A stretch of DNA of 64,000 bases. Source: Sindora glabra. Lineage: Eukaryota; Streptophyta; Magnoliopsida; Fabales; Fabaceae. The position numbers were made by a program, and so were the translations under genes. Of the stretch, positions 1-11,800 are shown piece by piece (the stretch's first letter is position 1; each line of letters begins with the position of its first letter). Location of the stretch: positions 3,038,001 to 3,102,000 of the forward strand of contig CM035233.1 of assembly GCA_020226215.1 (NCBI GenBank). Reading direction: 5' to 3'. Under the pieces are notes generated by a model, which worked only from the letters and a program-made list of their open reading frames with translations, was not told where the DNA came from and did not search any database.

Positions 1-104
1 TGGTCACAATTAACATAACAATTAGCATCATTTAATCATCCATAAGATTGCTAAAAAACCATCAATCATATATGTAAAATGATTTAAAATGCAAACCTAG
101 TCTA

Positions 105-185
105 AATTAATGATAAGAAAATGGATGCCTTGGATTGACGTACGCTTAATCTAGTTTGACTAGGTTCAATTTAACAACAAGAGAA
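105..185. repeat. Isolated unit of the 63 bp minisatellite
   Basis: This stretch reads like one unit of the large array at 1020-2910: a GGATTGACG start, a TTTGACTAGGTTCAATTT core and an AACAA tail. It lies about 850 bp before the array. Either the array once reached further left or the unit is dispersed. The match is by eye only. Confidence 0.5.
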
Positions 186-1019
186 AAAAAGAGTTTAGGT
201 GCCAATGGGCATGTCATCGACATGACACGATGAGGGAAAATTATTGCAAAACATCCTTACACAAATTTATTACAAAAATTGCTTATAACACATAAGTTTG
301 ATTAAATAACAATTATAAAAAAATCATTCACTAAGCAATTTTTGAAAAGAATGGTAGATTATCCTTTATTAATCCAATTCTAACCACAAGTAACTATCAT
401 ATTGTCATGGATCACAAATCACTACACATGTTAGAGCTATAGCATGGAGTTTAATAGCCTAGATGTACAATTTCCATATTGCAATGTTTCTTCTTCAAAT
501 TTCCACAAGATCAATAAGCCTCTAAATTATCATAATATCTCTATTTTGGTATGAAGCAGGGTAACAATGGTCTAAAGTAGAAGTAGAAGAAACTAATGAT
601 GATCAACAAGAAATTAAAAAGAGGCAAAGAAACTGAGTGATTGAGGTTAATAAAAGGTAAGAAAATAGTGATGAAAAAGCTTAAAATTAGGTCAAGATAA
701 AGGAATAATGCAATAAAAGCAGGTAAGAAAAGAGGTAAAATAATTAGGTGTGGAGATTGAGAAGATAAAGGAATATCATAAGATAAATAAGAAGGAATTA
801 GGAATGAAGGATAGTGTTGAGAAAGAAGGAATTTTTTTTATGTATAAAGACTATGATATTGGGTGAAAAATGAAAAGAAAGGGAAGTATAGTTTAGCTCT
901 ATTAATACTAAGTTAAAAAGGATAAACCCTTTTTACAAATCTAGCCCTTAATTAATCGAGTTTAGAAATAAATAAACTAAATTAATTAATTCTAACTTAA
1001 CAATTAAATTGAAACAAGT
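186..1019. other. AT-rich non-coding stretch
   Basis: No coding remnant recognised. Positions 590-890 are purine-rich on the plus strand (AAGAAG/GAAAGG runs). Nothing else stands out. Confidence 0.6.
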
Positions 1020-2910
1020 TTAATCCAAATTAATTGGATTAAAAAAATGACCTAAATTGACATAGGTTTGATCTATCTTAATTGCATTTAATTTAATAAT
1101 AAATAAATTGAATTGACAGAAGCCTAATCTGGCTTAGATGATGAATAGCTTGAATTAGCACAAGATTAATTTAATATGAATGGGTTCATTTGACAATAGA
1201 AAGGCAATAACTTAGTTAGCATAGGTTTGTCTTAACATAGTTGAGTTCAATCTAAGAAAATGACTTAGATTAACATAAGCTCGATCCAACTTAATTAAGT
1301 TTAATTTAATGATGAAAAGTAAAATGACCTAAATTGATAGAGGCTCAAATTAACTTGATTAAGTTTGATTTAGTAAGAAAAAGAAAAATGAGCTAAATTG
1401 ACTTTAGCTTGGCTTAATTTGCTTGAGTTCAATTTAATGATAAAAAGTAAAATGATATGGATTGACACAGGCTCAACTTAACTTAATTGAGTTTAATTTA
1501 ATGATAAAAAGGAAAATGACCTAGATTAGTATAGGCTCAACTTAATTTGATTGAGCTCAATTTAATAATAAAAAGTAAAATAATCTGGATTAATATAAGC
1601 TTGACTTAATTTGGTCAAGTTTGATTTAATAATGAAAAGGAAAATAAATTAGATTAATAGAGGCTTGATTTAACTTAATTGAATTCAATTTAACAATGAA
1701 AATGAAAATGACACAATCTTGACTCGACTTAATTGAGTTCAATTTAACAATTAAAATAACCTGGACTGACATAGGCTTGACTCAACTTGATTAAGTTCAA
1801 TTTAATAATGCGAAATGTAAATAACCTATATTAATGTAAACTTAACTCAACTTAATTGAGTTCGATGAATAATTTGAATTGACACAAGCTTAACTTAACT
1901 TGACCAAATTTAATTTAACAATAAAAAAGGAAATTAAGCTGAATTGACATTAGCTCAACTTAACTTGATTAAGTTTAATTTAATGATAAAATGGAAAATG
2001 ATCTGAATTAACATAGGCTTGACTCAACTTGATCAAGTTTGATTAAACAATAAAAATAAAAATGACCTAGATTGACATATTCTCAACTCAATTTGATTAA
2101 GTTTAATTTAATGATAAAAGGGAAAATAACCTAGATTGATCTAAGTTCAACTCAACTTGATTGAGTTCAATTTAATAATGAAAAGAAAATAACCTAGATT
2201 GATATAAGCTTAACTCAACTTGATTAAATTTAATTTAATGATAAAAAGCCTTGAATTGAGATTGACTTGATCTAACTTGATTGAGTTTGATTTAATAATG
2301 CAAAATGTAAATGACCTAAACTGATACAGGCTCAACTTAACTTGATTAAGTTCAATTTAATGATAAAAAGCCTTAAGTTAACATAGGCTTAACCTAACTT
2401 GATTGAGTTTGATTTAACAATACAAAATGTAAATGATCTGGATTAACATAGGCTTGACTTAATTTGATTAAGTTTGATTTAACAAAAAATGAATGACCTA
2501 AATTGACGCAGGCTTGACTCGACTTGATTAAGTTTAATTTAATAATGAAAAAGGAAAATGATCTAAATTAACATAGGCTTGTCTCAACTTGATTGAGTTT
2601 AATTTAACAATAAATAAGAAAATGACCTAAATTGACACGAGCCTAACTCAACTTGATTAAGTTTAATTTAATAATAAAAATGTAAATAAACTAGATTGAC
2701 ATAAGCTCAATTCAACTTGATCGAGTTCAATTTAACAATGAAAATGTAAATAACCTAAATTAACATAGGCTTGACTTAACTTGATTAAGTTTAATTTAAC
2801 AATAAAAATGCAAATGACTTGGATGACACAAGTTTAACTCAACTTGATTGAGCTTGACTTAATGGTAAAAACAATGATGACTTGGATTGACTAGGTTTGA
2901 TTTAAAAAGT
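1020..2910. repeat. Minisatellite array, about 63 bp unit, about 30 diverged copies
   Basis: Each unit runs roughly: AAATGACCTAGATTGACATA, then GGCTCAACTCAACTTGAT, then TGAGTTCAATTTAATAATGA. Spacing between successive cores is 55-70 bp. Most units differ by transitions and small indels in the poly-A linker. The centre AACTTGAT(T/C)(A/G)AGTT is a near-palindrome, and in a unit near 2020 it is a perfect one (AACTTGATCAAGTT). No open frame runs through the array. Tat-type gypsy elements often carry such arrays in their 3' untranslated region (known of the family), but a link to the gypsy relic at 10.5 kb is only an inference. Confidence 0.9.
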
Positions 2911-4910
2911 TAAATTATGTATACATAATTTGATGTAATAATGCAATGCATGTAATAATGACTCAATTATCTCTCAAAAAAGTTCCTTGTTTCATTTTTT
3001 TAAAGAATATTTCCCAAGAAGGTTATATTTGGGGGAGTGCTGAGTTTTGTCATTTCCTATTATGCATATTTCCTTTTTGTTTGGCTTAAACTTTCCATTA
3101 ACATTGCCCCTATTTTCTATCCTATAAAATTAAAACAATCTTGATGCTTAGTTAAACTAATTAATTTCATTAAGACATATTCAAATAGGCATGACATTTT
3201 ATAGTATTCCAATACACACTTACTATATGAAAATGCATGATATTTTCACAAGGAAAAAGGGAGAGACATAATGATTATTATCATTGTAACAAAGACTAGG
3301 AGCGAAGAATTGTTAAGTATAGATGGTAACAAACATCATTTGTAATAGGGTTTACAAGGGATTCTAGCTTTTTAATAATATGTTTTAGAATAATAATATT
3401 AATTGCCTTATATATATGGTTTAATGATTTACAAATTATGAAACCAATCATTATAAGCCTTATCAAGGAAGACCTTTTTCACAACATATAATCCTTTTAG
3501 CATATGTTCTTACTAATCCTTTTTTAACAGAGTTAGCTATGACATAATGTAGATAAAATTTTCCTTTGGTAAGATTCAATTGATTATATCAAGCTCGAAT
3601 CCATTTAGCCTCTTTTAATAGTAACAACTTAACCTAAATAAGTCTAATTTTACAAAGTATGAATAATTCAACTCAATTGAGCTTTAGGAAAACCTTAAAA
3701 GTTAAGAATGAGGCAATTAAAGAAATGGAAACTAGTTTCATAAAGCTTCCCTATGCTTAGTTTTGCACATCTTGGGTTGACATAAAAACACTAATTTTTT
3801 ATTGAAGTCAAGAATGCAGAGTCACAAGTAAGAAAATCATTATAGTATAAAGAGATTATAGCATTCATGAATAAAAAAATGCATGTCATCTAGAATAAAA
3901 AAGTATGATAACTTTATTTAAGAAAGAAGGAACCAAATGGATAATATTTCACAAGTTATACCTTCAATCTCTCAAGTATTTAAAGATAAGTGTCTCACTC
4001 AAATTGAGCCTACTAAGAATCACATATCATAGACTTGCTTAGATTTTGAATCTCCCTTGCCTAAATCAAATGCACAAAGCAAATCAAAAAGATTTATTAA
4101 TGGCTATAATAGAGTCAAGGTAAAAGGAGGGTAGTAATGTGAAAAGAGAAGTTACCAACTAAAAGGATTAAAAGAGTATTGATGGATGAATTTAAATAGC
4201 AAGTGACTAAAAAGTCAAACAATTAGAATTATAATTGCTTTAATGACATATCACCCTTTCCTCTCTCTATTTCTTTTATTTTTCTTATTCTTCTTTTTAA
4301 ATGAATTCTTCTTTTTTAAACATTTGATATACTTCCATACTTATTTAGGAACCCATCCTTTCATTGATTCAATACTCTCATAGCCTCTAAGGTTATGTGG
4401 AATATTTTTTCCTTCTTTTTTTTTTCTTTTAAGCTTGCAATGAGCTAAAAACAAAGGAAGATAAATAAGGCATAAAAATGGCACTCAATGGAAATGCAAA
4501 GGTTGACTATATAGGTACAAGTGGTTTATTCAAAGAAAAAATGCCTTAATCATATTTGTTCATACATGTGAAAATATAATCTTAATAAGAATTAAAGTAA
4601 GTTTTGGAGTGTTAATATAATAGGTGAATTTTTTGCACAAGATAGTCATAATTAATCAAATAAGCTTAAAGTCTCATGACTAAAGGCTGCCAAACTTAGT
4701 TCTTTCAATTTAAAACTTGTTGCTAAACCTATCAATTCCAAGAAGTAAGATAATTATTTAATCATGTTGTAAAGCCTTCAACCCTAATTAATTCATGATT
4801 AAGACTCATACAATTCTTAAAATTAGTGGAAAGCACCTAAGTAAGAAGACCTAGTACACTTAAAATGAAATTTTAAAAAAAGACCATTTCTTTCTCTTTT
4901 TTTCCTTTTG
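2911..4910. other. AT-rich non-coding stretch
   Basis: About 2 kb with stops in all frames and no recognisable protein remnant or terminal repeat. There are poly-T/C runs near 4255-4320 and 4405-4430. I see nothing that can be named. Confidence 0.6.
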
Positions 4911-5330
4911 AAATAAAGATAAATCATGAAGAAAAATATGCTATTAATGGGATGCTATCAAGAGCTAAGAATAACTCTTTATTCAGCCATTCTTTACACA
5001 TATAACAAAACTGATGGTTTTATTATGAAATGAGGATAAATTATGAAGAAAAACATGTTACTAGTGGGATGCATATCAAGAGCTAAGAATAACTCTTTAC
5101 TTGATCATTCTTTACATATATAATAAAATTGATGGTTTTACTAATAATTTTTTTTAAAATGAAGATAAATCATAAAGAAGAATATATTACTAATGGGATA
5201 TATATCAAAAGTTAAGAATAACTCTTTACTTGACCATCCTTTACACACATAACAAAATTGATGACTTTACCAATATTTTTTTTTGAAATAAGGATAAATA
5301 ATGAAAAGAAATACTAGTGGTTTTATTAAT
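4911..5330. repeat. Tandem repeat, about 117-129 bp unit, 3 copies plus a partial one
   Basis: Copies start at 4911, 5028, 5157 and 5286, each with AAAT(A/G)A(A/G)GATAAAT. They share a centre reading AGAATAACTCTTTA, then (C/T)CATTCTTTACA and an AAAATTGATGG-type end. The first copy is shorter (117 bp against 129 bp). The fourth breaks off after about 45 bp. Non-coding. Confidence 0.85.
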
Positions 5331-8079
5331 GATTTTTATAATTTCTCCTCCTTATCTAATTTAGACATATAGATAACGAAAGGCATAGAAAAGAAAAACA
5401 AAAACATAACAATGAAAAAATTTGAAAGTAAACTATAAAAGTAGAAAAAGTTACAACTGAAGAGTAGTATCTAGTTTACACTTCATGCTACTATCCTCAA
5501 TTTGCCAATCTACCTATTTCATTAATAGATCATGTTCAAGTACACAAATTTACAATTGGTTAATTAACTAATTACCAATTAAGGCAGACATTATGGTGCA
5601 ACAAATTGCTTAGAAAATGAATCCTTGTTTTATAGCTTGATCTAATAAAGACAATAAGCTATCATAAAAATCATTAATGTTTAATAGTCTTAATATTTTT
5701 ATTATGAAAGTTTAGTTGGTCCAATATGCAATGCTAGAAATTCTTTCCAATGTTTCTAGACCATCGGGTAATGCAATAAAGGCTTTGGCATTATAAAGCA
5801 TGTATCCAAAATGCCCAAACAAGCTTGAAACCTTTAACTTAGTCCTCAAGGCATAGTTAGTGATAATTTTGTCATTTAAATCCTTTATAATGATACTTAA
5901 GACTTTGCTCCCCCTAATAAGTGTATTGTTACCATAAATCCCTTTAAAGCTTAGATTATTCCCCTATACACAAGGTTAATATTTCTAATAGCTACTACTT
6001 TACCAAGCTCATTTGTTATTTTCACAAACTCATCATCCTTTCCTAGATTGGATTCACTAGATTAATTTAAATTTATGTATTGATAGTCCTTGCACTTTTT
6101 CTTCTACCTTAGAATAAGCCATATGTGCATTGATAAATGTAAATATGCATATTTATACAACAAAAATAAGCAGTAAAAAGATTACACAAATTAATTATTG
6201 TCAAAAAAACTTAAATTTAAGGAGTTAGGCATAGTAATTTTAAAAAATGTTAAGAAAGCATACAGAAAAAGTCAAAAAGATCATGCATGTGCATTAATTA
6301 TTGTTAGAAAAATTAAAATTTAAAAAAGAACAAAGTCAAAAGTAGATGTCAAGTGTAGTAATTTCAAAAAATAATATGGAAAAAATAAATATAATTATAC
6401 AAAAAAGTTAAAAAATGACTGAAAAGTTAAAAGAAAAGCATATGAAGTTAAATAGTAATAATGATTTTAGCTCATATCTTCCTCTAATTTTATGTCTAAT
6501 AATAGCTTAAACATCTTCTATGAGTTAAGGATTTGCTTCTCATCTAATTTTTTTATAAATTGGTAAACAAGGTCTTTTAATGTTAGATTCTTGAGACTTT
6601 AATGTTTCTTTTCCTTATTGAATAAATCTACCAAATCAAGAAGAACACTATGAACTTATTTACAAGGATGTGTCTCAAGAGTCTGAAGGATATCATCTAA
6701 TGACTCTTTACTCAGTTCATCCTTTATGAACTTAATTTTGTCTTCCTAATTTTGAAAAACTATTTCGATGCCCTTATAGTGTGTATTACATGTCCACCTT
6801 GCATACTTATGGCAGATTTCTATTCTTTCAGCTCTTTGCTTTTTAGCATAAGAATTTCTTCCTATTCCTAGCATATGTTTAACAAATGAATCATGATACT
6901 CATTTACTAAATGTACCTTAGCTTTGATGATTTTATGCATATCTTTACAAAAGCTTAAATGCTTTACTATTCTTATTCTTTTAAGTTTGTATCTACAAGT
7001 TTTCCTAAAAAAACTTAGGGAAAAGTAGGGAACCTGATTTTAAGTTTTGTGAAGGTTTCCTTCTTGCTTGGAAGTAATTTTGATATGGATGGAAGCAAGG
7101 TTTCTCCTCTCAGATGAGTTATTTTGATGGGTGTATACATGATTATTTATAAGAAAATGATATTACTAAAAGCTCTTCATTCTACATTTGAAAAATTAAC
7201 TTTGTAGCTTATTTCTAAACCACTCATAATCATAGAGTTTTAAGTTTTTTTTAACGATTTGAAGTTCATAATCAATTATCAATAAGTTCAAGTGATATAA
7301 ATAACCTTAAGTGATATTTACATACGGTGAAATGATAGGTGTAAGAGGCCAAGGAACAAAAATAATAGTCATATTCAATCATGCAAGAATAAAATATAGG
7401 ATAAGCCATTTAAATTTAATTTTTTTTAAAATGATGGTAAGCCACCCAGTTTAACCAATATATGACTTAATCATTATTTTTGGGTAAAATTGCATGATAT
7501 AGGAAAAGGTTAGTTATAGAAGAGTTCCTCTATATGTTCTACAAGGATTTTTCCTAGGCTTAAAAATTTCCTCTCATAGGATAAACTTCTTTCAAATAAG
7601 GTGATTCTAATTTTATTCTAATTTATATCTGATTTAGGTTTTATAATACTTAATTAATAAAAAGTCTTTAAATTGTTCTTACTATTGTCACCTAGGCTAG
7701 TAAGGGCCCTAATCCTCACCTATGATAAGTTACAGATGAAAAAGGTTTAATTTGAGAGAGAATGTTTCACTAGCTTGCATAGATACCAATAGTCTTACAA
7801 AGGCATCGTTACTTTACTCCCTAACTAATACTAAAAGATAATCTAAAGCCTAGGGCAAGAGGCTTGTGATGTGTACGAGATGCATAATGTATAGTGTGTG
7901 AGAAGGAACATTAACCATTCTAAAAATTGTCACATGACTAATTTACCATAAAATAAATAAAAATAGTCACAATAAGATAAGCATAATAAACACACATGTA
8001 AAGAAAACATTGAACTAACATGGACCAAGAAAATTCAAGGCTAAGATAGAAAAGGAATAAGCAAAATGTCTTAACTTTG
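5331..8079. other. Unassigned AT-rich sequence with one short open frame
   Basis: No known domain recognised. A minus-strand frame of 64 codons at 6746-6940 starts MHKIIKAKVHLVNEYHD and is basic, with a cysteine/histidine cluster (CHKYARWTC). Its composition looks more protein-like than neighbouring random frames, but I cannot assign it to a family and it has no readable flanking exons. It may be an old transposon fragment. Confidence 0.4.
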
Positions 8080-8335
8080 ACTTATTTCCTTAGTAGAGTC
8101 ACTAAACTACTGTGATGTGCCTTATGGCAGAATCTATAGGATGCGAGTGGTTTTATGCCTCCTTAAAAATGTTGGTGAGTATGAATAGAAAAGAAAATAA
8201 AGTTATCACTAATAATTTATTATAGTATGATTGGAATACTGAAAATGATCTGCATTCCCAAAGTTTAGATTTGGGAATTAGTTGCATGTAGGAAAGATAT
8301 TAGCACCTTATAATGTCTATTTAAATAATGATTGC
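8080..8335. mobile_element. Possible Tat-type gypsy non-coding segment
   Basis: On the plus strand it contains AGAGTCACTAAACTACTGTG, later ATGATCTGCATTCCC, TTTGGGAATTAGTTGCATGT and GAAAGATATTAGCACCTTAT. These resemble, from memory, a conserved non-coding block (GAGTCGCCAC ... TATTAGCACCC) found with Tat/Ogre-like gypsy elements in many dicots. Here it is eroded, mostly by C to T and G to A changes. Orientation and element boundaries are not clear. No coding sequence is attached. Confidence 0.4.
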
Positions 8336-10489
8336 CTATTTATTTTAATTTTATCTTTTGGATTAAATTATAATAGTTCTTAGTATATTATATGTGTGCT
8401 TTTCTAAAAATATAATTTTAATTTTAGTTAATTTGTTAATTTAGTTATTTAAATCTACCTAACTTTATGATAGGATTTAGATGAAATAGAGTACCTCAAT
8501 AATATTAAGTACCATTATGATCGCATCTATAATTGAATTACTTGACTTTGATATATCTAAGTACAAATTTATTATTTTTGAAGGATTTTCATTTTGTTAT
8601 TTTTGAAAGGTTTTTTAATAAAATGATTGTAATATAATTTTAAAATAATAAGACAAATAAAATTATTTTAATTAGCTTGATTTATATATTTATTTTTTTA
8701 GTATCACATTAATGATTTTTAATTTAGATTATCAAATTTATCCAATTTTATAGTAAATTTGAATATATAATTGCTCAGAAAAATTAAAATCATAATTCAA
8801 TATTTTATATAAATTTTAAAATATCAAGTTTTTCCATTTTCATGGTCAAGTCTAAATAAAAATTTTCTAAAAAAATATATTTATTGCACTTGCAAGTAAT
8901 TTTAATATTATTCTATCATCATAAAATCTAAATTATTAAAAAAATTATAAAATGAAAAGAAAATGAATTAACAAAATTATTTTAATAATTTTAATGATAA
9001 TGAATTGATTAACAGAGTATATTTTTTAATTTAGTGGATTTAATTAACTCCACATAAAAATAAAATGAAATAAAGAGAGAAATATTTAAATTAATGAAAA
9101 AACACATAATAAGATATTTTTTAAAATAAAGAAAATAAAATTTTAATAAAGGTCAAATAGGTAGGATGGCATAATGGTAATGTCATCCCATCCCATTACT
9201 TTTTTTAAAAAAAATAGTATTATTTTTCTTTTTCAGCTCTTTTTTATAATAATTTTTTTAAAAGAAAGAAATAAACACAAAAAGAGAGATTAATTGAAAG
9301 ATTGACATGAGTGAGATGATATTGTCACAATGTCATCTCATCCATTTTATTAATTTAAAAAAATAATATTTTTTAATATAATTTTTTATATTTTAAAAAA
9401 TAATGCAAATTATAAATATATATGTAAACTCAATAAAGTAAAGTAAATTAAAACATATCTCATACAAAAATGATAAATGTAAGATAATTTTTGTGTGCAT
9501 TAATATTGAGACTTTTTTAATTTAATCAACTTAATTGATTTAATTTTTAAAATATCTCTCATTTCGAGAATATTAAAATAGAGTAAACTCCTAGAGAATT
9601 ACATGAAATAATTTCTTAATATTAGATATAAAAATATTGAATTAAAAAAAATACTAAAATAACAAGGAATAAACAAAAAAAGAGAAAAAAACTAAAAAGG
9701 AATAGGGTGGATATAACATTATCATCTTATCCCATCCTATAATTTTTTTTGTTTTAAAAATCCTACTTTTATCTCTTTCTTTTGTGCTTCTACTTTCTTT
9801 ACTTGCATTTTTCTAACAAATTTTCTTCTTCTTTCTTCTCCTTTACAAATTCAACTTGCTTCTTCTTCTTTTTTCTAATTTTTGTGCTTGAAATTATGTC
9901 TCTTCTCTTTTTAATTTTAATTTTTTTAATATTTTCCTTTTTTTCATGTTCTTCTAAAATTTTCTAATCTCCTTCGTTTTACCTGTTTATTTTTAAATTT
10001 TAATTCCCTCTCTTCCCGTTTGTCTTGAAAATAAACTTGCTTTGGCCTTTATAGATGAAGACTCAACAATTTCATTTGCATTTAGCCTATATTTGATTTA
10101 TTTCACCTAAGTATTGTTTATAAGCCAAGGATTCAACAAAACCTTATTATTTTTTAACATTAGCTACTAGTATATGCTTAGTTTTGCTACATAAATTTTC
10201 TTCCTTCAAACAATTCAAAATTGTTTTATTTTATTATGAAAATGGAGATATGTTGATAATAAGTTTGTGATTGGTGGAGTTTACTGTATAACTAAATAAG
10301 ATGCAACTAGTGGGTATGAAAGAGTTGCAATGTAGAAGAGATGAAAAATGTCAGTAGTTTCTCTTCTACTATTTTTATCTTACACAAAATTTTTTATTTT
10401 ATTATTTTCATTATTTAAATTTTTTAATATGCTTTATTATTTTTTTAATATTTATTTTATGGTCAATAGCATCCTTATTCATTATGGGC
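8336..10489. other. Very AT-rich spacer with a short dispersed motif
   Basis: Mostly A/T with no coding remnant. A motif of the form ATGTCATC(C/T)CATCC followed by a T-rich/AAAA run occurs three times, near 9178-9205, 9325-9350 and 9715-9745, each preceded by a partly complementary GATGG/GGTGG stretch that could fold back. Positions 9770-9990 are pyrimidine-rich (CTTCTT runs). The 61-codon frame there is low-complexity Phe/Leu/Ser and not a credible gene. Confidence 0.55.
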
Positions 10490-10780
10490 TAAAAATACCT
10501 TAATCTAATAAATTTTGTATTAAAGAAGATCCAATAATATGACTATCACAAATGTCTTTAAATAGCTTTCTTAAGACATAATTAACTTTTCCTAGATGTA
10601 TGCATCCTAATACAGGTAATGTGAACCCTCTTTCGTACAATTGGCCATTTTTAAGGAAGAATGGCACTGTTTTCTTTGTTAGTTTTTCGATTTCAAAGCA
10701 ATCTTGAGGTAGTTCTTGCTTTTCAAGGATATCTTTAATTGGGTTTATCTATGAAGATGATTAATCTATATTCATCAGCT
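10490..10780 (-). pseudogene. Gypsy integrase N-terminal fragment
   Basis: The minus strand reads with few breaks as KTVPFFLKNGQLYERGF, LPVLGCIHLGKVNYVLRKLF and KDICDSHIIGSSLIQNLL. This matches the linker and zf-H2C2 start of plant Ty3/gypsy integrases (family pattern: LYKRGF..LLRCL..VL.EIH.G.CG.H..G..L). Only the first histidines of the zinc site are present. The CxxC half, the DDE core and the chromodomain or tail are missing, because recognisable sequence ends at about 10490. It follows directly on the second RNase H region of the same relic. Confidence 0.8.
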
Positions 10781-10839
10781 TAATTTCTTATATTGCTAGT
10801 TGAGATATAATTTCCTTTGAAATTATTTAGTTATTAACT

Positions 10840-11240
10840 ATTACTCTTGTAGAAGCTAATTTAAATAAAGCATTTGCTTGGTTATTCTCATTTCAGGGAA
10901 TTTATTTTAGCTTGAAATCTTCAAACTTTAATATTAACGATTTCACTTTTTTAGTGTATTGTATTAGATAGGAGACTTTTGTCTCATTAAAGTTATTTAT
11001 TAACCCTATAATCAATTGAAAATAATCTTTTACAAGTATTGCTTTTTTGCTCTTCTTAGCCAATTTTAAGCTTGCAATCATTGCTTCATATTTGCTTAAT
11101 TATTGGTTATATTGAAGTCAAATTTTAATGTATACTTGATAGACACTTCATCTAGTTCTTTTAAGATAACTCTTGCTCCACTATTATATGTTGTTTAACA
11201 AGCCATTGGTACAAAGAACCTAACTGAATGATCGACCTTT
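10840..11240 (-). pseudogene. Second (archaeal-type) RNase H domain of gypsy relic
   Basis: Readable blocks, N to C: a GSS-like start with NSGARVILKELDEVSIKYTL, then YEAMIASLKLAKKSKKAILV, then DYFQLIIGLINNFNETKVSY, and NNQANALFKLAS. They follow the family pattern (YVDGSS..GSGAG..L, NNEAEYEALI.GL, SDSQLVV.Q, N..ADALA.LAS). In the family this domain lies between reverse transcriptase/RNase H and integrase and cleaves RNA in RNA-DNA hybrids. Catalytic acids are partly lost and several stops interrupt it. Its presence besides the ordinary RNase H supports the Tat assignment. Confidence 0.75.
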
Positions 11241-11800
11241 CTATTTTATAGTTCTTTTAGGCTTAGTCATTTTTGTCATAAAGTTTGCTAGGACTTAAGC
11301 TTTTATAGCTTTTCTAGGTTTTAAAGATTATTCCATATTTTATTAATTCTAAAGACCATGCCACTAACTATATTGCTACATTTAATTTGTGGAAAATTTA
11401 TTTTATTGGCTAGTTAGTTTTGATGATAACCTAATAGGATTGGAAGTAAGGCTTTAGTATTTGAAATGCCATTATTAATGGGAAGGAAAGTCTTTTAATT
11501 TTCTAATATTAGAGTTTAGCCTTATAAAGTGCCTTGCTCATAAAGTAAATCAATTTTATCCTAAATTTACTTTTTTGATCAATATTACATTGACTGCTTC
11601 ATTCATTGTGGCTAGATATAGGTAAAGTTGATCCCACTACTCAGACTTAGATAACATTAGTAAGGAAGTGAGGAATTTTTTTAACCCATAAATGCATCCT
11701 CATAAGTTTTATCCCATTTAAAATCTTTCGACCCCTTTAGTTCTTGTAGAATGGTATACACTTATTAATAGACCTTATAAAAGGTCAATTTTTGTTAAGC
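11240..11800 (-). pseudogene. Gypsy RNase H and connection region
   Basis: The minus strand near 11560-11630 reads LYLYLATMNEAVNVILIKKV. This fits the start of the RNase H that follows gypsy reverse transcriptase (family: LYLA.S..AVSAVL.RE). The rest of the domain and the connection to the second RNase H are badly broken; WxxKL/ADF-type blocks are only vaguely visible near 11260-11400. Boundaries are approximate. Confidence 0.65.

Noticed and set aside
1020..2910. CRISPR-like array of repeats
   Set aside because: Units are contiguous and diverged, with no unique spacers, in plant-type DNA; it is a minisatellite.
9782..9967. 61-codon frame rich in Phe, Leu and Ser
   Set aside because: A pyrimidine-rich, low-complexity stretch; no motif and no conservation signal visible.
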